Source of the DNA: Actinoplanes sp. SE50/110
Lineage (GTDB): Bacteria > Actinomycetota > Actinomycetes > Mycobacteriales > Micromonosporaceae
Reading direction: 5' to 3'
Assembly: GCF_900119315.1 (NCBI RefSeq)
Contig: NZ_LT827010.1
Location: 5,055,001-5,119,000 of the forward strand
Length of the DNA: 64,000 nucleotides
A program made the translations under genes and the position numbers. Positions 35,153 through 44,203 of the stretch are shown one piece after another; position 1 is the first letter of the stretch, and the number at the start of each line of letters is the position of its first letter. A model generated the notes under the pieces. The model saw only the letters and a program-made list of their open reading frames with translations, had not been told where the DNA came from and did not search any database.

Positions 35153-37078
35153 ATGACCACGACGGATGGGAAACCGGCAGAGGTTTCGGAGAAGCAGGCG
35201 CGGCAGGTGGCCGAGGCCGCCCGCGAATCCGAGTGGCGCAAGCCCAGTTTCGGTAAGGAACTGTTTCTCGGCCGCTTCCAGCTGGACCTGATCGATCCGT
35301 GGCCGGCCGCGCCGGACCGGCCCGACGCCGACGAATTCCTCCGTAAACTCGACGCCTACGTCCGCCACGACATGGACGGCGGGCAGATCGAACGGGACGC
35401 GCGCATTCCCGACGAGGTGTTCCAGGAATTGGGGCGGCTGGGCGCGTTCGGCATGAAGATCGACAAGGATTACGGCGGGCTCGGGCTGTCCAACCTGCAT
35501 TACTGCAAAGCGCTGACCCTGGTCGGTTCGGTGAACGGGGCGACCGCCGCGCTGCTGTCCGCGCACCAGTCGATCGGCGTGCCGCAGCCGCTGAAACTGT
35601 TCGGCTCGGCCGCGCAGAAGAAGGCGTTCCTGCCCCGGCTGGCGGCGGGCGAGGTGTCGGCGTTCCTGCTCACCGAGCCGGATGTCGGCTCCGACCCGGC
35701 CCGGCTGGGCACCACCGCCACCCCGGTGGACGGCGGCTTCCGGCTCAACGGGGTGAAATTGTGGGCCACCAACGGCACGGTCGCGACCCTGCTGGTGGTG
35801 ATGGCCCGCGTGCCGGAGAAGGGCATCACCGCTTTCGTCGTGGAGGGCGATGCGCCGGGGATCACCGTCGAACGCCGCAACGCGTTCCTCGGATTGCGCG
35901 GCCTGGAGAACAGCGTCACCCGGTTCCACGACGTGTTCGTGCCGGAGGAGAACGTGATCGGCGGCCTCGGCAAGGGACTGCGGATCGCCCTGACCACGCT
36001 GAACACCGGGCGGCTGTCGCTTCCGGCGATGTGTGTCGGCGCCGGGAAACGGGCGCTGGCGATCAGCCGGGAATGGTCCGCGGACCGGGTGCAGTGGGGC
36101 CGGGCCGTCGGCACCCACGAGGCGGTGGCGAAGAAGATCGCGTTCATCGCGGCAACGACGTACGCCATGGAATCGATGTTGGATCTCTGCTGTCTGATCG
36201 CCGACGACGCGCGCAACGACATCCGGATCGAGGCAGCGCTGGTCAAACTGTTCGCCAGCGAGATGGCCTGGCAGATCGCCGACGAGCTCATCCAGATTCG
36301 CGGCGGGCGCGGTTACGAGACGGGCGATTCGCTGCGGGCCCGCGGCGAGCGCGGCGCGGAAGCCGAGCAGATCCTGCGTGATCTGCGGATCAACCGCATC
36401 TTCGAGGGTTCGACCGAAATCATGCACCTGCTGATCGCGCGGGAGGCGGTCGACGCGCACCTGTCGGTCGCCGGGGACATCATCGACCCGGACGCCGGCC
36501 TGACCCGCAAGGCCCGCGCCGGGGCGCGCGCCGGCAGGTTCTACGCCCGGTGGCTGCCGACTCTGGCGGTCGGCCGGGGGCAGAATCCGATGGAGTACGC
36601 GGATTACGGCCCGCTCGCCGCGCACCTGAGATACGTGGAGCGGGCATCGCGCAAACTCGCCCGGTCCACGTTCTACGCAATGTCCCGGTGGCAGGGGAAA
36701 CTGGAGCGTAAACAGGGCTTCCTGGGCCGGATCGTGGACATCGGCGCCGAATTGTTCGCGATGTCGGCGACCTGCGTGCGGGCCCACGCGGAAAAGGACC
36801 GGCAGCCGGCCGGGCTGGAATTGGCCGACCTCTTCTGCCGGCAGGCGCGGCTGCGCGCCGAGGCGCTGTTCGCCGCTTTGTGGGACAACACCGACACGCT
36901 GGACGTGAAGGCCGCCCGGCGGGTGCTCGACGGACGCTACGCGTTCCTGGAGGAGGGTGTGGTCAACCCGGCCTCGGACGCGGCCTGGGTCGCTCCGTGG
37001 CAGCCCGGCGCCGCCACCGTCGATGACGTGCGACGCCGGATCCCGCCCGCGACCTCAGGTAATGTTCAGGAGGCATAG
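35153..37078 (+). CDS. long-form acyl-CoA dehydrogenase (FadE10/VLCAD-like)
   Basis: 641 residues; the ATG at 35153 is preceded by GGAGGGG. A standard ACAD core (about 60-450) with AFGMKIDKDYGGLGLSNLHY, LTEPDVGSDPARL, KLWATNG, VQWGRAVGTHEAVAKKIAF and IRGGRGYETGDSLRARGERG, EAEQILRDLRINRIFEGSTEIM is followed by a 180-residue C-terminal helical extension like that of VLCAD/ACAD9 and FadE10. It should oxidise long acyl-CoAs with FAD. No electron-transfer flavoprotein genes are nearby. Overlaps none; the CYTH gene follows 28 bases later. Confidence 0.92.
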   Translation: MTTTDGKPAEVSEKQARQVAEAARESEWRKPSFGKELFLGRFQLDLIDPWPAAPDRPDADEFLRKLDAYVRHDMDGGQIERDARIPDEVFQELGRLGAFGMKIDKDYGGLGLSNLHYCKALTLVGSVNGATAALLSAHQSIGVPQPLKLFGSAAQKKAFLPRLAAGEVSAFLLTEPDVGSDPARLGTTATPVDGGFRLNGVKLWATNGTVATLLVVMARVPEKGITAFVVEGDAPGITVERRNAFLGLRGLENSVTRFHDVFVPEENVIGGLGKGLRIALTTLNTGRLSLPAMCVGAGKRALAISREWSADRVQWGRAVGTHEAVAKKIAFIAATTYAMESMLDLCCLIADDARNDIRIEAALVKLFASEMAWQIADELIQIRGGRGYETGDSLRARGERGAEAEQILRDLRINRIFEGSTEIMHLLIAREAVDAHLSVAGDIIDPDAGLTRKARAGARAGRFYARWLPTLAVGRGQNPMEYADYGPLAAHLRYVERASRKLARSTFYAMSRWQGKLERKQGFLGRIVDIGAELFAMSATCVRAHAEKDRQPAGLELADLFCRQARLRAEALFAALWDNTDTLDVKAARRVLDGRYAFLEEGVVNPASDAAWVAPWQPGAATVDDVRRRIPPATSGNVQEA

Positions 37079-37106
37079 CGCGCAGCGGAACGGGGAGTCG
37101 GCCGGG

Positions 37107-37925
37107 GTGGGAAAGTCGGAACAGTCTGCGTCCTACACCCGGCGGCTCCGCCCACCCGGCCGCCAGCATGCCCGCCCGCCCGGCACGTGGGGTCTCTGGA
37201 CGCCGCCGGTGGACCGCTCCGGTCGTACCGTCAAGGTCGCCCTCGACGCGGAACGCGTTGAACTGAAGGTGGTCGCCACCGAGCGCGCCTGCCGCAGGCT
37301 GGACCTGGAACGCCACGCCGGCCAGACCCGCCGGGTCTACTTCCTGGACACGCCCGACCTGGCCCTCGACCGGCACGGCCTGATCGTCCGGATCCGCGAC
37401 CTCGGCGGCCGGCCGGACGACGCGGTGGTCAAACTGCGCCCGATGGGCGCGCACACGCTGCCGAAATGGCTGCGCCGCACCAACCGTCTCGAGGTCGAGA
37501 TCGACGCGATGCCGGGTCGGCGGGTCTGCTCCGGCTCGCTCAAGGTCCGGCTGGGCCGCGACGTGGTCAGCCGCACCGTCGCCGCCGGGCGTCCCCTGGC
37601 CAAGCTGCTGGCGCAGCCGCAGCGGCGGCTGCTGTCGGCCTGCGGGCCGGACGGGGTGTCCCTCGGCGACCTGGTCGTCCTCGGTCCGGTCGAGGTCCGC
37701 AAGCAGAAGTTCCAGCCGGCCGGTTTCGACCGTCAACTGTGCGCGGAGCGGTGGGCCTTCCCGGACGGCTCCACGATTTTGGAGCTGTCCACGCGCTGCC
37801 CGGTCGGCAAGGCGCCCGAGGTGGCGGCCCGGCTCACCGACGTCCTCGCGGCGCACGGCATCACCCCGGTCGAGCCGCAGCACACCAAGAGCGACCTGAC
37901 GCTGCGCTATTTCAGCTGCCTGTAG
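37107..37925 (+). CDS. CYTH-like domain protein
   Basis: 272 residues from the GTG at 37107 (GGGGAG upstream); an ATG at 37062 overlapping the acyl-CoA dehydrogenase end is an alternative. The core resembles a CYTH/triphosphate tunnel fold: VELKVVATERA (variant of the ExExK strand), YFLDTPDLALDRHGLIVRIRD, VVKLRPMG, LEVEIDAM and LELSTRC, and TKSDLTLRYF at the end. The opening ExExK is replaced by VELKV, so metal-triphosphate catalysis is doubtful. An unfolded basic N-terminal arm of about 50 residues precedes it. Confidence 0.75.
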   Translation: MGKSEQSASYTRRLRPPGRQHARPPGTWGLWTPPVDRSGRTVKVALDAERVELKVVATERACRRLDLERHAGQTRRVYFLDTPDLALDRHGLIVRIRDLGGRPDDAVVKLRPMGAHTLPKWLRRTNRLEVEIDAMPGRRVCSGSLKVRLGRDVVSRTVAAGRPLAKLLAQPQRRLLSACGPDGVSLGDLVVLGPVEVRKQKFQPAGFDRQLCAERWAFPDGSTILELSTRCPVGKAPEVAARLTDVLAAHGITPVEPQHTKSDLTLRYFSCL

Positions 37926-38030
37926 GGCAGGGCGCGGACGCCACCGGTTGATCCGGGAGGCCGCACCGGCCGGCGCCGCGGTCTCGCCGATTCGCCAGCG
38001 GCCGCCGGCTTCGAGGGACATACTGTCGGG

Positions 38031-38261
38031 ATGGATTTCGACGGTAGAGCCACCTCCCGGATGACGGCTGGCCTTCCCCAGACCCTGCACAGCGGGCTGA
38101 CGCCGTTGGGCGAGATCGAGCAGGCGACGAAGATCGCCGCCGGGTTGAAGGTGCCGAGGCACGGCTGGCGCAAGGCGGTGGTCACCATCGGCGTCGGGCT
38201 ACTCGCGCTGGCGGCCGCGGCCATCCTGGTCGGCTTGCTGCTGGCCGACGCGCAGCATTGA
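38031..38261 (+). CDS. small single-pass membrane protein
   Basis: 76 residues: a soluble N-terminal part with IEQATKIAAGLKVPRHGWRK, then one hydrophobic helix (about 49-71) and a short tail. The start at 38031 lacks a strong ribosome site. No family recognised. Confidence 0.55.
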   Translation: MDFDGRATSRMTAGLPQTLHSGLTPLGEIEQATKIAAGLKVPRHGWRKAVVTIGVGLLALAAAAILVGLLLADAQH

Positions 38262-38309
38262 GCCCGCCCGGCGGCGCCCGCTCACCAAGCTCGTGACGCG
38301 ACCCGCCGG

Positions 38310-39395
38310 TCAGCACTCCTGGTGCGACCACCGGGCGGTGAAGGTGGTGATCGCCGCTACCGCGGCAGGTGCCAGCGGCCCGTCCACGGCAGCGCCCGGG
38401 GTGTGCAGCTCATGATCCACGGAGGGGAGGGTAACCAGGCCCGGCCCGGTGCTGCCGATCTTGTGCAGGGTGGCGACCAGGGCACCGGTGGACTCGCACG
38501 GCACGTTCACGTCGTCGGTGCCACAGGTGATCAGGGTGCGCAGGTGGTGCGGCAGGTCGCCGGCGACCTGGGCGGGATCGATGGCGTCTATGGACCGCAT
38601 GTACCGCTCGACATACCCGGTCACGAACAGTTTCAGTTCAGCGGCCAGGCCGGGATCCAGGCCGCCGAAGTCGACGGGCCGGCCGGCCCGAAACTGGGAG
38701 ATGACGCGAGCGACCCCGGCCTTGTCCTGCCTCGCCTGCTCGGGCGTGATCTCGCCGGCGGCGCGAGCCTGGTCGATCCTCCACCACTGCTGACCGCGTA
38801 CCCGGTCGAGGAAGCGTTGGTCCAGCGGCTCCAGTAAGGCCAGACCGCTCGGCCGCGGACGCACCGTTGCGGCGAGCAGGAGCGCCGACAGGCCGCCTTC
38901 GCTGTGACCGAACAGCAGCATCGCATGCCGGTCCGCCTCCGGCTGACCGTGCAACAGTGCGTACGCGGCCGCGGCCTGGCGGAGCTGCGCCGGGTAGTCG
39001 AGCTCTCCGAGACGGCCGGTGAAGGCGCCCAGACCGGTCTGCCCGGTCCCGTACTTGTCGAACCGCAACGACATGACGCCCTGGGTGTCCAGCACATCCG
39101 CGATCCGGGTCAGGGTGTGCACGGGGAAAGCCGGCAGCTGGTCACCGTTACGGTCCGTCGGTCCGCTGCCGGGCAGCAGCAGGGCGGCCGGCAGGCGTTT
39201 CCCGGCATGGTGCGCCGGAACGTGCACGGTGCCGTAGGTCGTGGTGCCGTCGACGACGAACGTCACCTGCCGGTCGGTGGCCGGCACCAGCGGGTCCGCG
39301 GCCGCCGCCCGGGTCGGCGCCGACACGATGGCACTGACGATGGCGGCGGCGATCAGGCCGGCAGCCGTCGTCGGGTGTCGCCGGTGCATCCTCAT
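38310..39395 (-). CDS. secreted alpha/beta hydrolase
   Basis: 361 residues. The signal peptide runs to about residue 33 (SAPTRAAAA). The fold shows LLLPGSGPTDRNGD (oxyanion loop), LRFDKYGTGQTG, the nucleophile elbow LFGHSEGG, and late LITCGTDDVNVPCE and SVDHELHTPG for the catalytic Asp and His. It resembles serine esterases or aminopeptidases of the S9/S33 type acting outside the membrane. Monocistronic, convergent with the small membrane protein. Confidence 0.88.
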   Translation of the reverse strand: MRMHRRHPTTAAGLIAAAIVSAIVSAPTRAAAADPLVPATDRQVTFVVDGTTTYGTVHVPAHHAGKRLPAALLLPGSGPTDRNGDQLPAFPVHTLTRIADVLDTQGVMSLRFDKYGTGQTGLGAFTGRLGELDYPAQLRQAAAAYALLHGQPEADRHAMLLFGHSEGGLSALLLAATVRPRPSGLALLEPLDQRFLDRVRGQQWWRIDQARAAGEITPEQARQDKAGVARVISQFRAGRPVDFGGLDPGLAAELKLFVTGYVERYMRSIDAIDPAQVAGDLPHHLRTLITCGTDDVNVPCESTGALVATLHKIGSTGPGLVTLPSVDHELHTPGAAVDGPLAPAAVAAITTFTARWSHQEC

Positions 39396-39585
39396 GCCCT
39401 GAAAGATAGGAGGGTTCAGCCCCGGAAGTGGGCTAACGGCTGATTCCGGACCCTGCTTCGGTCCCTTCGTCGTGGTGCCCGGCCAGGCGATGAAGGCGGA
39501 GAGCCCGGTCGGGCCGACATCAGCCCGGATGACCAGCGCCGCTGCTGAGCAACCCGTCCAGCCGGCCGGCGAGCCCGGCGGGAAG

Positions 39586-40621
39586 TCATCCTGCCCCGGG
39601 GGTACGACACCTCCGCGGGACCGAGAGACCGGCGCCGCCGGCCCGGTGATCCCCGTCGTCGGCGAGTGAACGGAACGGCAGCAGCACGCCGCTCGCCAGG
39701 CAGGCCAGCCCGGCGAGGAACAGCGTGGTCCGCACACCGACGAGTGCGGCCAGCCCACCGCCGGCCAGGACGCACAGCGGCTGCACGGTCTTGGCGCTGA
39801 CCCCCCATGCCGTCCGTACCCGCGTCATGTACGCGTCGGCGGTCACGTTCATCCGATAGGTGGCGAACACCGGATTGAAGACTCCCGCGCAGGTGAGCGT
39901 CAGCGTGTCGGCGACCATGACGATCGCGAGACCGGCGGTCCCGTGCCGCGCGAGCGGATACAGCAGCATCCACGGGGTGCGCAGCACCCCGGCGGCGAGC
40001 AACACCCGCCGCTGCCCGAATCGGCGCACCAGCACCGGTGCCAGCCGGGATCCGACGATCCCGCCGACGCACGGCACCCCCAGGGCCAGCCCGTAGGCCG
40101 GCGGCGGCAGCCCGAGCCCGTCGACGATCAGCACCGCGAGCAGCGGCCCGGCCATGACGACCGGGCCGCCGAAGAGCATCGCGTTGCCGAACAGGGCCCG
40201 CAGTCCGCGATGGGTGAGGATGTATCGCCACCCCGCCCGGATCCCGGAGTCCGTCGAGCGTGCCGGTGGCGGCGGTGAAGGCGATCGTCGCGGCCGTCGT
40301 GAGGACGCCGACCGCCACCAGCTGCGGGTAGGTGAGCAGGTGCGCCGCGTCGGCGATCGGCACGCTGGCGAGCGCGACGAGCCGGACCACGTCCGCCCCG
40401 ATCATGACGGGTCGTTTGCGCCGGTACTCGATGCGGGCGCCGAGCGGCAGCATGATCGCCGCCGCGGTGAGGCTCGCGAGCCCGGCCAGCAGTGACACCC
40501 GCAGCGGTGACGCGTGCAGGACGAGCATGGCGACGACGGGCAGTGCCCCGGCGCCGATCCCGCTGCCCGCCGAACTCACCGCGTATCCGATGAGGAGGCC
40601 GCGGAGGTCCGGGTCACGCAC
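39586..40621 (-). pseudogene. MFS transporter with internal deletion and frameshift
   Basis: From a GTG at 40621, a normal MFS N-terminus is read (GLLIGYAVSSAGSGIGAG, RKRPVMIGADVVRLVAL) to TAATGT near 40259, covering about four helices. The protein-like sequence then continues one base out of frame as DSGIRAGWRYILTHRGLRAL, followed by GNAMLFGGP and the six C-terminal helices, ending near 39586. The section that should hold helices four to six is missing. Both a frameshift and a deletion of roughly 80-90 codons are needed, so the gene is dead. It follows the MHS transporter by 9 bases on the same strand. Confidence 0.8.
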
Positions 40622-40630
40622 TGGGCGACG

Positions 40631-42013
40631 CTACCACCGGCTGCCGGACCCCCGTACCGTGCTGCCGGCCGGCACCCCCGGGGAGGCCGGCGCCGGCGCC
40701 TCCTCGAAACCGCGATCGTGGCTCAGCGAACTGCGGGCGGTCTCCTTGGCGGCGAGGACCGCGATCACGGTGAGCACCGAGGCGACGGTCATGTAGACGG
40801 CCACCGCCGTGGTGTTCGGGTGGTGCACGTCGCCGAGGAGGGTGAGGGCGATGATCGGGGCCAGCGCGCCGGCCAGGATGGAGGCGAGCTGGTAGCCGAC
40901 GGACGCGCCGGTGTAGCGGACCGACGTGCCGAACAGCTCGGCGAAGAAGGCGGCCTGCGGGGCGTACATCAGGCTGTGCAGGATCAGGCCGACCAGGATC
41001 GCCAGCACGATCCGCGGTTCGCTGCGGCTGCCGACCAGCCCGAAGAAGACGTACGACCAGATCGCCATGCCGATCGCGCCGGCCAGGTAGAGCGGGCGGC
41101 GCCCGATCCGGTCGGAGAGCGCGCCGAGCAGCGGCACCAGCACGAACTGGACGGCCGAGCCGATCAGCAGCGCGGTGAGGATCTTGCCCTTGTCCGCGGA
41201 GGTCCCGGCGAACGTGGTCAGGTAGGTGATCGAGATGACGGTGACCAGGTAGTACCCGATGTTCTCGGCGAGCCGCATGCCCATCGCGAGCAGGATCTCC
41301 CGCGGGTATCTCCGGACCACTTCGAGCAGCGGCCGGTGTGGTCGGTCCGCCCGGGCGGCGAGCGCCTCCCGGAAGACCGGGGACTCCTCGATGCTCAGCC
41401 GCACCCACAGGCCGACCAGTACGAGCACCGCGCTGAGCAGGAACGGGATGCGCCAGCCCCAGCTCTTGAAGGCCTCGTCGGACTGGACCAGGGCGAGCAG
41501 CCACAGCACGCCGGTGGCGAGCAGGTTGCCGAGCGCCACACCGGCCTGTGGCCACGAGGACCAGAAGCCGCGGCGGGCGTCGTCGCCGTGTTCGGCGGCC
41601 ATCAGCACCGCGCCGCCCCATTCGCCGCCGACCGCGAAACCCTGCGCGAGCCGGCAGATGAGCAGCAGGATCGGGGCGCCGACGCCGATGCGAGGGTAAG
41701 TGGGCAACAGACCGATCGCGACGGTGGCGGCGCCCATCAGCATCAGCGAGACGATCAGCATCCTCTTGCGGCCGACCCGGTCGCCGAAGTGTCCGAAGAC
41801 GACCCCGCCGAGCGGGCGGGCCGCGAAGCCCAGGGCGTAGGTGCCGAAGGCGAGCAGGGTGCCGGTGACCGGGTCGGATTTGGGGAAGAACAGGGTGCCG
41901 AAGACCAGGGCGGCGGCGGATCCGTAGAGGAAGAAGTCGTACCACTCCACGGCCGTGCCGACCAGCGAAGCGAAGACGACCTTGACGATCGGGGCACGTG
42001 TGGTGGTCGACAT
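40631..42013 (-). CDS. MHS-family (ShiA/ProP-like) proton symporter
   Basis: 460 residues, 12 helices; the ATG at 42013 follows GGAAAGGATG. Family signatures: EWYDFFLYGSAAALVF, FGHFGDRVGRKRMLI, LAQGFAVGGEWGGAVLMA and SDRIGRRPLYLAG. Members carry organic acids or osmolytes with H+; the substrate is unknown. A PucR-type regulator precedes it on the same strand by 102 bases and presumably controls it. Confidence 0.93.
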   Translation of the reverse strand: MSTTTRAPIVKVVFASLVGTAVEWYDFFLYGSAAALVFGTLFFPKSDPVTGTLLAFGTYALGFAARPLGGVVFGHFGDRVGRKRMLIVSLMLMGAATVAIGLLPTYPRIGVGAPILLLICRLAQGFAVGGEWGGAVLMAAEHGDDARRGFWSSWPQAGVALGNLLATGVLWLLALVQSDEAFKSWGWRIPFLLSAVLVLVGLWVRLSIEESPVFREALAARADRPHRPLLEVVRRYPREILLAMGMRLAENIGYYLVTVISITYLTTFAGTSADKGKILTALLIGSAVQFVLVPLLGALSDRIGRRPLYLAGAIGMAIWSYVFFGLVGSRSEPRIVLAILVGLILHSLMYAPQAAFFAELFGTSVRYTGASVGYQLASILAGALAPIIALTLLGDVHHPNTTAVAVYMTVASVLTVIAVLAAKETARSSLSHDRGFEEAPAPASPGVPAGSTVRGSGSRW

Positions 42014-42115
42014 GTGCATCCTTTCCCAGCGCGAGGGTGTGTGACGTAGGTAACGGGACGCTACGTCCTCGCACGTCACCGAGCCCATGGCAGCGATCCA
42101 CACATCCACCTGCGG

Positions 42116-44035
42116 CTAGGTGTGGTCGACCGCCAGCGGCGCGCGCAGGCGATGCAGACGAAGAGCCAATTGCAGATCGAGTACGCGGCGGGGATGCTGC
42201 CAGTCGTCGCCGAGCAGCTGCGCCACCCGGTCCAGCCGCTGCGTGACCGTGTTGACGTGCACGTGCAGCGCGTCGGCCGCCCGGGCCAGCCCGCCACCGC
42301 AGTCGAAGTAGACCTCCAGCGTGGTGGTCAGCGCGGTGCCGCGGCGCTCGTCGTACTCGACGACGGGGCCGAGCACCGTGTGCACGAAGCCGGTCACGTC
42401 GCGGCGCTCGCCGAGTAGCAGACCGACGTACCCCAGCTCCTCGGTGCCCGCGCCGGTCCCGGACCGGCCGAGGGTGATCAGCGCGCTCAGGCATTGATCG
42501 GCCTCGCGGTACGCGGGCGCCACCGCCGTGGCGCCGCGGACCGGGCCGGCCCCGCCCGCGGTGACCGGCCGCCCCAGCGCCCGGCTCAGCTCGCGGGCCA
42601 CCTGCCGGGCGGTGCCGGCCGGATCCTCCCCCGGCAGCATCAGCGTCACCCGGGCGTCACGGCTCATCGCGAGCCCGCGCCGCCCCGCGGCGAAGGTGCG
42701 CGCCCAGGAGACCGCGCGCTGCCGCAGCCCGTCGCCGGTGTCCTCGCCGGCCACCACCACCACGTACGGCGCGTCGACGTCGAGCCCGAGCCGTCCGGCT
42801 CGGTCGCGCACCGCGTCCGGGTCGCGCACCGGCCGGCTGATCAGGTCGTCCAGCAGGTCGCCGCGGACCTGCGCCTCGGCCTCCGCGACGGTCCGGCGAA
42901 ACAGCAGCAGCAGCGCGGTGACCTGCGCGGCGCGTTCCAGGATCCGCTGGTCGGCGGCGGCGAGCGGGCCCGGGTCGGGGCGGAAGACCAGGGCGCCCAG
43001 GTTGTCGGCGCCGGCCACGACCGCCGCGATGACCAGATCATGGCGGCGTACGCTGCGGCCCTCCCCGCGCGACGCCGCCACCGCCTCGTCCACCGTGCTC
43101 CCGTCCGGCTCGGGCAGGGTCGCCGCGACCCCCCGGGTGCGCGCGGTGGCCAGCGTGCGGCCGTGCGCGTCGATCACCAGCAGCGCGCCGCTGAGTACGT
43201 CGACCAGGTCGGCGGCCACGTCGTCGACCCCGCCGCCGCGCAGCACCAGGGCGGTCATCCGGTCGTGCGCGGCGGCCGCCCGTTCCACCGACGCGCTGTG
43301 CGCCTGGATGGTGGCGTTGGCCGCGGACAGTTCGGCCAACGCGGTCTGCGTCTCGCTGAGCAGCCGGGCGGTGTCCAGCGCCACCGAGGCGTGCGCGGCC
43401 AGCGAGAGCAGCAGCGCGACCTCCTCGCGGGCGAACGGCCGCTCCGCCCGGTTGGCGGCGAACAGCACGCCGATCACCGTGGAGCCCAGCCGCATCGGCA
43501 CGCCGAGGATGGCGACCAGGCCCTCGTCGCCGACCCCCATGTCGATGTCGGTGGTGTGCGCGAACCGGGCGTCGGTCGGGTAGTTCGCCGTCGCGTACGG
43601 GGTGCCGGTCAGCGCGACCAGCCCGCCCAGGCCGGCGCCGGGCGGCAGCCGGAGGTTCTGGAAGCTGGCGGCGACCGACCCGTCGGTGATCCGCATGTAC
43701 GTGTCGCCGCGCTCTTGGTCGTTGAGCGTCATGTAGGACACGTCGACGTTCAGCAGGGTGCGGGCCCGGTGCACGATGGCCCGCAACACCGCGTCGACGT
43801 CGCGCAGCCCGGCCAGGTCGCCGGCCGTGTCGTACAGCGCGGACAGCTCCTCCTCGCGCCGGCGGCGGCGTTCGAGCAGTGCCCGCACCCGCAGCGCGAG
43901 CAGTTTCGCCTGCTCCAGGTCGTCGAGCTCGGCGGCGGGGGCACCGGCGGCCCGGGCGGCGATCAGCGGCCGCTCGAACTCGACGAGGGCGGCCTCGCGG
44001 GCGAGCAGATCCAGATATGCAAGTCCCCGCGACAT
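42116..44035 (-). CDS. GAF-domain PucR-family regulator
   Basis: 639 residues from ATG at 44035. N-terminal helical part with RRRRREEELSALYDTAGDL, GAF domain (about 90-240: YMTLNDQERGDTYMRITDG, VGDEGLVAILGVPMRLG), a long linker, and a C-terminal PucR HTH (YFDCGGGLARAADALHVHVNTVTQRL). The architecture matches sensor-regulators of catabolic genes. Its gene is upstream of and codirectional with the MHS transporter, so the transporter's substrate or a related compound may be the signal (inference). Confidence 0.9.
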   Translation of the reverse strand: MSRGLAYLDLLAREAALVEFERPLIAARAAGAPAAELDDLEQAKLLALRVRALLERRRRREEELSALYDTAGDLAGLRDVDAVLRAIVHRARTLLNVDVSYMTLNDQERGDTYMRITDGSVAASFQNLRLPPGAGLGGLVALTGTPYATANYPTDARFAHTTDIDMGVGDEGLVAILGVPMRLGSTVIGVLFAANRAERPFAREEVALLLSLAAHASVALDTARLLSETQTALAELSAANATIQAHSASVERAAAAHDRMTALVLRGGGVDDVAADLVDVLSGALLVIDAHGRTLATARTRGVAATLPEPDGSTVDEAVAASRGEGRSVRRHDLVIAAVVAGADNLGALVFRPDPGPLAAADQRILERAAQVTALLLLFRRTVAEAEAQVRGDLLDDLISRPVRDPDAVRDRAGRLGLDVDAPYVVVVAGEDTGDGLRQRAVSWARTFAAGRRGLAMSRDARVTLMLPGEDPAGTARQVARELSRALGRPVTAGGAGPVRGATAVAPAYREADQCLSALITLGRSGTGAGTEELGYVGLLLGERRDVTGFVHTVLGPVVEYDERRGTALTTTLEVYFDCGGGLARAADALHVHVNTVTQRLDRVAQLLGDDWQHPRRVLDLQLALRLHRLRAPLAVDHT

Positions 44036-44203
44036 GTGCGCCACCCTATGGCCCGGGTGGTGACCTGTCACATGGGTGTTCTTCCCATGCCGCGAGCGCC
44101 GCGGGTGGAGGTCCGACACATCGGTCGGAGTTTTCCTCACGCCACCCCGGGCGAGGCCGATGGTGACTTCCGGACCCGCCCTGCGAGAAGAACGGCACGC
44201 CCG

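Noticed and set aside
42494..44203. Long upstream extension of the GGDEF-EAL frame
   Set aside because: It runs antisense over the PucR-family gene and has no motifs; the start at 44204 gives a sensible membrane N-terminus.
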